DNA of 64,000 nt from NCBI GenBank assembly GCA_036503555.1, contig DASXWQ010000048.1, positions 1 through 64,000 on the forward strand. The letters run 5' to 3'. Source of the stretch: Actinocatenispora sp036503555. Lineage in GTDB: Bacteria; Actinomycetota; Actinomycetes; Mycobacteriales; Micromonosporaceae. The position numbers and the translations under genes are program-made. Of this stretch, positions 40,943 through 49,012 are shown piece after piece. Within the stretch, counting starts at the first letter, position 1. Each line of letters starts with the position of its first letter. The notes beneath the pieces were generated by a model. The model searched no databases. It was not told the origin of the DNA and saw only the letters and a list, made by a program, of their open reading frames with translations.

Positions 40943-41908
40943 ATGCTCGCCGCCTACGCAGAACGGATCGATCCGGACGAACCCCTCTCGGCGCTCGCCG
41001 TCGGTGACCGCCCGGAGCCGGACGTACCGGACGGGTGGGTCGTGGTCGACGTGACCGCCGCCGCCCTCAACCACCACGACCTGTGGTCGCTGCGCGGGGT
41101 CGGGCTGTCCGCGGACGCGCTGCCGATGATCCTCGGCTGCGACGCCGCCGGTACCGACCCGGACGGCCATCCCGTCGTCGTACACGCCGTCATCGGCGAC
41201 CCGGCCGCCGGCGCCGGCGACGAGACGCTCGACCCGCGGCGCAGCCTGCTCTCCGAACGCCACCCCGGCACACTCGCCCAGCGCGTCGCCGTACCCCGGC
41301 GCAACCTGGTGCCGCTGCCCGCCGGGCTGACCCCGGCCGAGGCGGCGTGCCTGCCGACGTCCTGGCTCACCGCGTACCGGATGCTGACGACGCGCGGCCG
41401 GCTGCCCGAGGGCGGCAGCGTGCTCGTGCAGGGCGCCGGGGGAGGCGTGGCCACCGCGGCCGTCGTACTCGGGCGCGCGCTCGGCGCCCGGGTGTACGCG
41501 ACGAGCCGTGACGCGGCGAAGCGGGAGCGGATCGCCGCGCTCGGCGCCGAGGCCGTCGAGCCCGGCGCGCGCCTGCCCGAGCGGGTCGACGTGGTGATCG
41601 AGACCGTCGGGGAGGCGACCCTCGACCACTCGCTCAAGTGCGCGAAGCCGGGCGGCCGGATCGTCGTCGCCGGGGCGACCAGCGGCCACCTGTCCACCGT
41701 CGACCTGCGCCGGATCTTCTTCCTTCAGCTGGAGCTGGTCGGCTCGACCATGGGTACCCGGGACGAGTTGGCCGCGCTGGTCGACCTGCTCGTCGCCCGC
41801 GACGTGCACCCGGTGATCGACTCGCACCATGCGCTGGCCGACGCGCGCGCCGGCTTCGCCCGGCTCGAATCCGGCCAGGTCTTCGGCAAGATCGTCCTCA
41901 CGCCCTGA
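40943..41908 (+). CDS. Zinc-binding dehydrogenase family oxidoreductase (MDR)
   Basis: 321 residues. GroES-like domain with ALNHHDLWSLRGVG and ILGCDAAG, then the NADPH-binding motif VLVQGAGGGVATAAVVLGRALGA. The structural and catalytic zinc ligands are mostly absent, so a quinone-oxidoreductase-like activity is likely. ATG 40943 is favoured over the in-frame GTG 40934 because the TAGCGT box fits a leaderless start. Confidence 0.9.
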   Translation: MLAAYAERIDPDEPLSALAVGDRPEPDVPDGWVVVDVTAAALNHHDLWSLRGVGLSADALPMILGCDAAGTDPDGHPVVVHAVIGDPAAGAGDETLDPRRSLLSERHPGTLAQRVAVPRRNLVPLPAGLTPAEAACLPTSWLTAYRMLTTRGRLPEGGSVLVQGAGGGVATAAVVLGRALGARVYATSRDAAKRERIAALGAEAVEPGARLPERVDVVIETVGEATLDHSLKCAKPGGRIVVAGATSGHLSTVDLRRIFFLQLELVGSTMGTRDELAALVDLLVARDVHPVIDSHHALADARAGFARLESGQVFGKIVLTP

Positions 41909-41935
41909 CCGGAACCCGACGGCCCGGCGTGGACC

Positions 41936-43201
41936 TCAGGGTGTGAGGCCGTCCTGGGCGGGCGTGAGCCGGCGGCGCAGCGTCAGGAACGCGATGCCGC
42001 CGAGGATGCTGCCGCCGACGCTCAACACGACCCAGCCGACGCCGTGGGCGCGGGACACCAGCAGGCCGGCGAGGGCCGGGCCGGCGATGCCGGAGATCGT
42101 CCACGTCATGCCGGCGAGCGCGTTGTACCGGCCGCGGACCCGCTCGTCGGCCAGCCCGTTGATCAGCGCCGGCATGACCGGTGCCCAGATCGTCTCGCCG
42201 GCGCCGAACACCGCGAGCCCGAGTACGACGCAGCCGGCGGCGAGCCAGCGGTCGGTGAACACGCCGGACGCGGCGACCACGGCCCAGCCGGCCGCCCAGA
42301 TCAGCCCGGCCAGGCCGAGCGCGCTGCTCCGGCGGCGGCCGGTGAGCAGCTTCAGCGCGACGAGCTGCCCGGCCACGATGACCGCCGTGTTCGCCGCGAA
42401 CGCCCAGCCGAGCACCCGGGCCTGTACCTGCGCCTCGTTCACCACGTACGCCGTGAAGCCGGTCTCGACCTGCGCGTACGCACAGGTCAGCAGTAGCGTG
42501 CCGACGCCGACGACGAGCAGCAGGGTGCGGTCGCGCAGCACCACGCGCCAGCCGGGCGGCGTCGCGCCGTCGGCCGCGGCGTCGTCGGCGGCGAGCCGGC
42601 CGGCGCCGCGCGGCAGGAGCAGCAGCATCACGATGTATCCGGCGTAGCTGAGCGCGTCGATCCGGTAGAGCCACTCGAAGCTTGCCGGATGCGCCAGGTT
42701 GACCAGCACCGAGGCGAGCAGGCCGCCGACCCCGAAGCCGGCGTTCATCAGCATGAACTGCACCCCGTACGCCCGCTGGCGTGAGGCGGGCGGCACCATC
42801 CGCGTGATGAGCGCGCCGGTGCCGGGGAACGTGGCGCAGCTGAACACCGCGCACCAGCTCGCCACCAGCCAGGCGCCGAGCAGCGTGTGGATCGTCGCGA
42901 CGAGCCCCATCCCGACGGCCTCGCCGACGAGGCCGACGAGCAGCACCGGGCGCGGGCCGAACCGGTCGATCAGCGTGCCGACCAGCGGGGAGACCGCGAG
43001 CATCACCACGCCCATCCACGACATCACCAGGCCGACGTTCGTCGGCGGCAGGTGCCGCACCTGCGTCAGGTAGACGAACAGGTACGGCATGGCCATGCCG
43101 CTGCCGAGGGCGGAGAAGGCGATGCCCGCGTACAGCCGGCGGACCGGCGTGGGGATGCCCGGTCGGACGGCTGTGTCGGGTGGGGTGGTGAGCGCTGCCA
43201 T
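41936..43201 (-). CDS. MFS transporter
   Basis: 421 residues with twelve hydrophobic segments. The loop 2-3 signature reads GTLIDRFGPRPVLLVG, typical of the drug:H+ antiporter-like family. ATG 43201 gives a short polar N-terminus before the first helix. Substrate unknown; it is convergent with the oxidoreductase gene. Confidence 0.92.
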   Translation of the reverse strand: MAALTTPPDTAVRPGIPTPVRRLYAGIAFSALGSGMAMPYLFVYLTQVRHLPPTNVGLVMSWMGVVMLAVSPLVGTLIDRFGPRPVLLVGLVGEAVGMGLVATIHTLLGAWLVASWCAVFSCATFPGTGALITRMVPPASRQRAYGVQFMLMNAGFGVGGLLASVLVNLAHPASFEWLYRIDALSYAGYIVMLLLLPRGAGRLAADDAAADGATPPGWRVVLRDRTLLLVVGVGTLLLTCAYAQVETGFTAYVVNEAQVQARVLGWAFAANTAVIVAGQLVALKLLTGRRRSSALGLAGLIWAAGWAVVAASGVFTDRWLAAGCVVLGLAVFGAGETIWAPVMPALINGLADERVRGRYNALAGMTWTISGIAGPALAGLLVSRAHGVGWVVLSVGGSILGGIAFLTLRRRLTPAQDGLTP

Positions 43202-43299
43202 GTCCCGCGCATCCTCGCACCGCGGTACGACAGGCCGGCACCGAATATCGCCCCGCCCGCCGTACCCTGTCGCCAGCGTCACTCGGCGGGCGAGACGGG

Positions 43300-45396
43300 T
43301 CAGGTGTGTTGGGCCTGGATGGCGGTGATCGCGACGGTGGTGACGATGTCGGTGACGGTCGCGCCGCGGGACAGGTCGTTGACGGGCCGGCGCAGGCCCT
43401 GCACGACCGGGCCGACGGCGACCGCGCCCGACGTACGCTGCACCGCCTTGTAGGTGTTGTTCCCGGTGTTCAGGTCCGGGAAGATCAGCACCGTGGCCCG
43501 GCCGGCGACCGGGTCGCCGGGCAGCTTGGCCGCGGCGACCGACTCGGACACCGCCGTGTCGTACTGGACGGGTCCGGCGACGGGGAGGTCCGGGCGGCGG
43601 TCGCGGAGCAGCGCGGTGGCCTCGGCGACCTTGGTGACGTCGGCGCCGTGCCCGGACGTACCGGTGGAGTAGGAGAGCATCGCGATCCGCGGCTCGACGC
43701 CGAACCGGGCGGCCGTCGCGGCGGACGAGACGGCGATGTCCGCGAGCTGGGTCGGGTCGGGGTCGGGGTTGACGGCGCAGTCGCCGTACACGAGGACGCG
43801 GTCGGCCAGGCACATGAAGAACACGCTGGACGCCACCGACACCCCGGGCACCGTCCCGATCACCTGGAACGCCGGGCGCAGCGTGTCCGCCGTGGTGTGC
43901 GCCGCGCCGGACACCATCGCGTCCGCCCGGCCGGACTCGACGAGCAGCGTGCCGAACCAGTTCGGGTCCGTCACCTGGTCGTACGCCATTTCCCGGGTCA
44001 TGCCGCGGTGCCGGCGCCGCACGTACAGCAGGTCGGCGAGGTCGTCGCGGTGCGGGTCGGTCGCCGGGTCTCGTACGGCGGCGCCGCGGATGTCGACGCC
44101 GGTCTCGCGGGCCCGGCGGGTGACCTCGTCGGGGTGGCCGAGCAGGGTGAGGTCGGCGACGCCGCGGCGCAGCAACGCCTCGGCGGCGGTCAGCACCCGC
44201 GCGTCGGTACCCTCCGGCAACACCACGTGCCGCCGGTCGGCCCGGGCCCGTTCGATCAGCTCGTAGGCGAACATCAGCGGGGTACGCCGGGTCGACCGGG
44301 TCACCGCGATCCGGTCGGCCAGCGCCCCCGTGTCCACGGAGTGTTCGAACGCGCCGAGCGCGGCGGTCAGCGCGCGTGGGTTGTCGGCGGTGATCCGGCC
44401 TTCCAGGCCGGCGAGCGTCGCGGCGGTGGCGAAGCTGTCCGCGGCGACGCCGACGACCGCGAGCCCGGTGCCGAGCCGTTCCGCCACCCGCAGTACGCGC
44501 GGGTCGGGCGGCTCGCCGAGGGTGAGGACGACACCGGCGAGCGACACCGCGCCGGACGCGTGCGCCGCGAACGACGCGAGCAGCAGGTCGCCGCGGTCGC
44601 CCGGGGTGATGACCAGGTGCCCCGGGCGCAGGTGGTCCAGGAACACCGCGACACCCGCACCACCCAGCACGTACCCGAGGACGTCGCGGGCGGCGGCCGT
44701 GTCGTCGCCGAGCAGGCGCCGGCCGGACAGCGCCGCCGTCACCTCGGCGACGGTCGGCGCGGCGACCGCCGGTACCTCGGGGACGGCGTACACGGGGACG
44801 GGGAGGACGTCGGCGGCGAGCGAGGTGAGCACCGCGTCACGCGCCTCGGGCGGTACCCGGTTGGCGAGCATCGCGAGGACGGTGCCACCGAGCCGGGTCA
44901 CCGTGTGGTACCCGGACCGCAGCGAGGAGGCGACGGCCGCGGCGGTACGGCGGTGGCCGTCGACGACCGGCAGCAGCGGCGCGCCGAACTCGGTCGCCAG
45001 CCGTACGTTGAGGCCCAGCTCCGCCGGGATCGCCGGGTCGTCGTGCGTCGCCGCCCGCCCGCCGAAGTCGGTGCCGATGACGAGCACCGCGTCGCTGTCC
45101 CGTTCGACCCGGCGGTACCGCTCGACGACCGCGCCGACCAGCTCGTCGGTACGCCCGGCGCCGAGCAACGCGTCCGCCTCGGCCCGGCCGATCCCGGCCA
45201 GCGCGGGCGGGTCGGCGTCCGGCCGGTACCGGCGGCAGAGCAGCTCGACGATCGGGTCGGTGCCCTCGTCGGCGACCAGCGGCCGGAACACGCCGACCCG
45301 TTCGATCCGTCGGGACAGCAGCTCCGCGACGCCGAGCGCCACCAGTGACTTGCCGCCCCCGGGCCCGAGGCCCGCCACGTACACGCTGCTGGTCAC
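43300..45396 (-). CDS. pta: Phosphate acetyltransferase
   Basis: 698 residues, long form: an N-terminal P-loop DRTGG-like domain (VAGLGPGGGKS), a regulatory middle, and the C-terminal catalytic Pta domain with DAMVSGAAHTTADTLRPAFQ and LSYSTGTSGHGADVTKV. It interconverts acetyl-CoA and acetyl phosphate. In most relatives ackA is adjacent; here ackA lies 17 kb away beside xfp. GTG 45396 has TAGCGT 6 bases upstream and no Shine-Dalgarno sequence. Confidence 0.96.
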   Translation of the reverse strand: MTSSVYVAGLGPGGGKSLVALGVAELLSRRIERVGVFRPLVADEGTDPIVELLCRRYRPDADPPALAGIGRAEADALLGAGRTDELVGAVVERYRRVERDSDAVLVIGTDFGGRAATHDDPAIPAELGLNVRLATEFGAPLLPVVDGHRRTAAAVASSLRSGYHTVTRLGGTVLAMLANRVPPEARDAVLTSLAADVLPVPVYAVPEVPAVAAPTVAEVTAALSGRRLLGDDTAAARDVLGYVLGGAGVAVFLDHLRPGHLVITPGDRGDLLLASFAAHASGAVSLAGVVLTLGEPPDPRVLRVAERLGTGLAVVGVAADSFATAATLAGLEGRITADNPRALTAALGAFEHSVDTGALADRIAVTRSTRRTPLMFAYELIERARADRRHVVLPEGTDARVLTAAEALLRRGVADLTLLGHPDEVTRRARETGVDIRGAAVRDPATDPHRDDLADLLYVRRRHRGMTREMAYDQVTDPNWFGTLLVESGRADAMVSGAAHTTADTLRPAFQVIGTVPGVSVASSVFFMCLADRVLVYGDCAVNPDPDPTQLADIAVSSAATAARFGVEPRIAMLSYSTGTSGHGADVTKVAEATALLRDRRPDLPVAGPVQYDTAVSESVAAAKLPGDPVAGRATVLIFPDLNTGNNTYKAVQRTSGAVAVGPVVQGLRRPVNDLSRGATVTDIVTTVAITAIQAQHT

Positions 45397-45402
45397 GGCA
45401 CC

Positions 45403-45408
45403 ACGCTA
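45403..45408 (-). promoter_or_regulatory. Candidate -10 (TAGCGT) for leaderless pta
   Basis: TAGCGT on the minus strand ends 6 bases before the GTG of pta. Confidence 0.45.
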
Positions 45409-45453
45409 CGTGCGCCCGATGCGGGCATGCGGGGGTTCGGCCCGGACCCGGGT

Positions 45454-45489
45454 CGGCCCCGGCACGACCAGTTCGGCGTACCGGGGCCG
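45454..45489 (-). terminator. Hairpin downstream of the small secreted protein gene
   Basis: CGGCCCCGG and CCGGGGCCG arms (9 bp, perfect) with an 18-base loop, about 35 bp past the stop. Confidence 0.5.
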
Positions 45490-45523
45490 GGTCGGCCCGC
45501 CGGTGCACGGCGGACCGCTGCAC

Positions 45524-45922
45524 TCAGACCTCGGAGTGCTCCAGCGTGCCGTACGTTCCGTCGACGTACGTGCCGGCGTTTTCCTCACCGACCTGGAAAT
45601 AGATCGTGGCGGTCTCGTTGGTGAAGTCGAAGTTGTAGTCGACCGGCATCTGCGGCTGGGTGTAACCGCCGGTGTAGTGGATGTAGTGCCACGCGCCGCC
45701 GGTGCCGAACTTGTAACGGACCCGGATGCCGTGGCCGTCGACCTGGTTGTCCTCCACGTAGAAGTGGTCGCCTTCGCTCGCGTAGCAGGCCTTGCCGCCA
45801 CTGTCGTGGGTGTACGCGCAGGTGTAGTCGCTGTCCGCGGCCATGGCCGGCGAGGCGAAAGCGAAGGATCCGGCGATGGCCGCGGCGACGGCCGTCGCGG
45901 ACAGGACACGCTTGAGCAGCAT
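45524..45922 (-). CDS. Small secreted protein, unknown function
   Basis: 132 residues. Signal peptide MLLKRVLSATAVAAAIAGSF, cleavage after AMA near residue 28, leaves a ~104-residue acidic, Tyr- and Gly-rich domain with two cysteines (CAYTHDSGGKAC) likely forming one disulfide. The pattern of short beta strands suggests a small beta-sandwich. AAGGAG lies 7 bases before the ATG. A PHO-box-like direct repeat lies 70-90 bp upstream. I do not recognise the family. Confidence 0.85.
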   Translation of the reverse strand: MLLKRVLSATAVAAAIAGSFAFASPAMAADSDYTCAYTHDSGGKACYASEGDHFYVEDNQVDGHGIRVRYKFGTGGAWHYIHYTGGYTQPQMPVDYNFDFTNETATIYFQVGEENAGTYVDGTYGTLEHSEV

Positions 45923-46298
45923 GTAATGCTCCTTGGGACTGAGGGGGGAACGTGCAGGATGTTAACCATTCCGAACGGCGTTGAGAAGGTGTCGGGTAAA
46001 CATCGGGTAAAGCGCCTTGTGCCGTCACTTACCGTCGCCTAAAAAGCATTCAACAAACGAGGGTCAACCGGTTTTGTGCAACCTGTCGCGCCGTTTCGAA
46101 CGCAAAAGCCGCGGCCCGCTCTCTTGCCGTACCTGTCGGGCGATCGCGGCGATCTCGCCGGTCGCGTGACGGCCGGGTGGCGCACCGTACGGGCGGGTGA
46201 GCGGCGCGATCCGCCGAACAATCCGGTGTGAGGCGGGGACGCCCGGCCGGTACGATCGGCGGGCACATGAGCGAGCGAGTCGGAGGCACTGAGCGTCC
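45923..46298. other. 376-bp divergent intergenic region, relatively AT-rich
   Basis: It separates the secreted protein gene from the ABC-F gene. The stretch 46020-46100 is unusually AT-rich for this window. It holds the TCGGGTAAA direct repeat; no ORF or RNA is supported. Confidence 0.6.
45992..46011 (-). promoter_or_regulatory. 11-bp-spaced direct repeat TTTACCCGA, PHO-box-like
   Basis: TCGGGTAAA occurs at 45992-46000 and 46003-46011 (plus strand). Read toward the secreted protein gene this is TTTACCCGATG TTTACCCGA, one helical turn apart, similar to the GTTCACC direct repeats bound by PhoP in Streptomyces. Confidence 0.4.
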
Positions 46299-47987
46299 AT
46301 GAGTGCCACGTTGATCGCCAGGAACCTGACCGCCGGCCACGGCGACCGCATGCTGTTCACCGGCCTCGACCTGATCGTCGCCCCCGGCGACGTCGTCGGC
46401 CTGGTGGGCGCCAACGGCGCCGGCAAGTCGACCCTGCTGCGCCTGCTCGCCGGGGTACCGGCGGAGGGCGCCCTGCCCGTGCCGACGCGGCCCGGCGGAC
46501 CGTCCACGGCGCGGGTCGAGCCGGAGACCGGCAGCGTCACGCTGAACCCGCCGTCCGCGACCGTGGGATACCTGCCGCAGGAGCCGGAGCCGCGTCCCGG
46601 CGAGACGGTCCGCGGGTTCCTCGGCCGGCGTACCGGGGTGGTGGCGGCGCAGCAGGTTCTGGACGAGACGACGGCGGCGCTGGCCGAGGGGCGGCGCGGC
46701 GCCGACGACGCGTACGCGGCGGCGCTGGACCGCTGGCTCGCGCTCGGCGGCGCCGACCTCGACGAGCGCGCCGATCAGGTCGCGGCCGAGCTGGGCCTCG
46801 ACGTCGACCTGGACGTGGCGATGACGTCGCTGTCCGGTGGGCAGGCGGCGCGCGCCGGGATGGCGTCGCTGCTGCTCTCCCGGTACGACGTGTTCCTGCT
46901 CGACGAGCCGACGAACAACCTGGACCTGGCCGGCCTGGACCGGCTGGAACGGTTCGTCCGGGAGCTGCGCGCCGGGCAGGTGCTGGTCAGCCACGACCGC
47001 GAGTTCCTGGCCCGTACGGTCAACCGGGTGCTGGAGCTGGACCTGGCTCAGCAGCAGGTCAACCAGTACGGCGGCGGCTACGCCGACTACCTGCGGGAGC
47101 GGGAGCGGGCGCGGCAGCGGGCCCGCGAGGCGTACGAGGAGTACGAGGGGCGGCGGGAGGTGCTGGCGTCGCGCGCCCGCACGCAGCGCTCCTGGATGGA
47201 GAAGGGCGTCGCGAACGCGCGCAAGAAGGCCACCGACAACGACAAGAACATCATCAAGGCCCGCGCCGAGGCGAGCGAGAAGCAGGCGGCGAAGGCCCGG
47301 CAGACCGAGCGCGCGATCGAGCGGCTGGAGGTCGTCGACGAGCCCCGCAAGGAGTGGGAGCTGCGGATGGAGATCGCCGCCGCGCCCCGCGCCGGCGCGG
47401 TCGTGGCCACGCTGCGCGGCGCGACCGTCCATCGTGGACGGTTCACGCTCGGCCCGGTGGACCTCCAGATCGACTGGGCCGACCGGGTCGCGATCACCGG
47501 CGCGAACGGTTCCGGCAAGTCGACGCTGCTGGCCGCGATGCTGGGCCGGATCCCGCTCGACGCGGGTACCGCGGCGCTCGGGCCCGGCGTGGTCGTGGGC
47601 GAGGTGGACCAGGCGCGGGAGGTGTTCGTCTCGGACGAGCCGCTGGTGGACGCGTTCGCCGCGGCGTCCGGCCTGCTGCCGGCCGAGGCCCGGACGCTGC
47701 TCGCCAAGTTCGGCCTGCGCGCCGACCACGTGATCCGCCCCGCCGCCACGCTGTCGCCGGGCGAACGTACCCGGGCGGCGCTGGCACTGTTGCAGGCGCG
47801 CGGCGTCAACCTGCTGGTCCTCGACGAGCCGACCAACCATCTCGACCTGCCCGCGATCGAGCAGCTCGAATCGGCGCTGTCGACGTACCCGGGGACGCTG
47901 CTGCTGGTCAGCCACGACCGCCGGATGCTCGACGCGGTGCACACCACCCGCCGCATCACCGTGTCCGACGGTACGGTCGCCGAGTAG
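46299..47987 (+). CDS. ABC-F family ATPase
   Basis: 562 residues with two ABC domains and no membrane segment. Walker A motifs GANGAGKST (about residue 40) and GANGSGKST (about 403), signatures LSGGQAARAG and LSPGERTRAA, and Walker B FLLDEPTNNLDL and LVLDEPTNHLDL are complete. A charged linker with coiled coil (about 255-350, RARQRAREAYEEYEGRREVL) corresponds to the P-site tRNA interaction motif. ABC-F proteins act on ribosomes, as translation factors or in antibiotic resistance; which is not decidable here. Confidence 0.93.
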   Translation: MSATLIARNLTAGHGDRMLFTGLDLIVAPGDVVGLVGANGAGKSTLLRLLAGVPAEGALPVPTRPGGPSTARVEPETGSVTLNPPSATVGYLPQEPEPRPGETVRGFLGRRTGVVAAQQVLDETTAALAEGRRGADDAYAAALDRWLALGGADLDERADQVAAELGLDVDLDVAMTSLSGGQAARAGMASLLLSRYDVFLLDEPTNNLDLAGLDRLERFVRELRAGQVLVSHDREFLARTVNRVLELDLAQQQVNQYGGGYADYLRERERARQRAREAYEEYEGRREVLASRARTQRSWMEKGVANARKKATDNDKNIIKARAEASEKQAAKARQTERAIERLEVVDEPRKEWELRMEIAAAPRAGAVVATLRGATVHRGRFTLGPVDLQIDWADRVAITGANGSGKSTLLAAMLGRIPLDAGTAALGPGVVVGEVDQAREVFVSDEPLVDAFAAASGLLPAEARTLLAKFGLRADHVIRPAATLSPGERTRAALALLQARGVNLLVLDEPTNHLDLPAIEQLESALSTYPGTLLLVSHDRRMLDAVHTTRRITVSDGTVAE

Positions 47988-47990
47988 CGG

Positions 47991-48932
47991 TCAGCCCGCG
48001 GCGCCCTCGGCCAGCACCCCGATGCCGTGCGCAGTGACCCGCAGCAGCGTCGGCAGGAACTCGCCGGTCTGCTGCGGCGCCTCCGTCACCATCCGGCCCA
48101 GCGCCGGTACGCAGGGGCTGTCGGCGGCGGCGACGAACAGGTCGTCGGGGCACGGCACGGCCACGACCAGGTCGGTCGCACCGAGCAGCCCGGACACGTA
48201 CTGGTGGAAGTCCGGCAGGGCGACGGCGGAGCCGGCGAGCCAGCCCTCCCGGCTCATCTGGATCAGGTCGCCGCCCTCGGCGCGCAGGCCGGTGACCGAC
48301 AGGCCGCGCTGCACCCCGGCGTACGCGGCGGCCAGCAGCGCGTCGAAGTCGCCCGAGCCGAGCCGGGAGTACGTCAGGTGGCTCATGCCGAGCGTGCCGT
48401 GCGGCGTCGGGGCCACCTCGGCGAGCGTGACGGCGAGCCGGCCGGGTACCAGGTAGCGGTGCGGCAGGATCTCCAGCGTGGCCGCCGCGCCGGGCAGCGT
48501 CGTGGTACGCAGGACCGGCAGCAGCACCGCGCCGCCCTGCCCCGGGCCGGCCGGTTCGGGGGCGTTCCGGGTCGGGGCGTCCTGCGGCGGGTTCCCTTGC
48601 GCCGGAACGGTTTCCGCCGCGCGGGACCGCGCCTCGATGGTCCGGCGCGCCGCCGCGTACGCCGCGTCCCAGTCGCCGTCGGTCGGCCGGTGGAATGCGT
48701 AGCTGACCGCGGCACCGGGGAACGTCAGCTCGATGAACGCCCCGTCGGCCGCCGACGGCTCCCACTCGGTGAACACCTCGCGTACGTCGTGGGACACGGC
48801 ACCGTGCTCGCGTACGGCGATCAGCCACGCCTGCCGGAGCCCGTCGTCGGCGCGCGCCGGTACCTCGATGACCGGGTCCCCGCCGTCACTCACCGCAAAC
48901 ACGACGTGGTTGCGGTCCGGCTCGACGTCCAC
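47991..48932 (-). CDS. Unknown protein, single copy of the 48-51 kb module
   Basis: 313 residues, no signal peptide or membrane helix. N-half motifs: RQAW, WEPSAADGAFIELTF, HRPTDGDWDAAYAAAR. C-half motifs: VLLPVLRTTTLPG, TPHGTLGMSHLTYSRL, LAGSAVALPDFHQYV, VAVPCPDDLFVAA and FLPTLLRVTAHGI. Each motif recurs twice in the neighbouring gene upstream. GTG 48932 follows AAGGAGG at 6 bases. I do not recognise the family; the even mix of strands and helices suggests a globular cytosolic protein. Confidence 0.85.
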   Translation of the reverse strand: MDVEPDRNHVVFAVSDGGDPVIEVPARADDGLRQAWLIAVREHGAVSHDVREVFTEWEPSAADGAFIELTFPGAAVSYAFHRPTDGDWDAAYAAARRTIEARSRAAETVPAQGNPPQDAPTRNAPEPAGPGQGGAVLLPVLRTTTLPGAAATLEILPHRYLVPGRLAVTLAEVAPTPHGTLGMSHLTYSRLGSGDFDALLAAAYAGVQRGLSVTGLRAEGGDLIQMSREGWLAGSAVALPDFHQYVSGLLGATDLVVAVPCPDDLFVAAADSPCVPALGRMVTEAPQQTGEFLPTLLRVTAHGIGVLAEGAAG

Positions 48933-49012
48933 GGCTGCCCTCCTTGACACACAGGAAATCCCCACGGTACCGAAGTGGATCTTGCCGTACCGAGGACGTT
49001 GCGGAGCGTGAC

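Noticed and set aside
46299..47987. ABC-F protein as antibiotic resistance determinant
   Set aside because: ABC-F motifs alone do not separate resistance from housekeeping translation factors, and no biosynthetic cluster is nearby.
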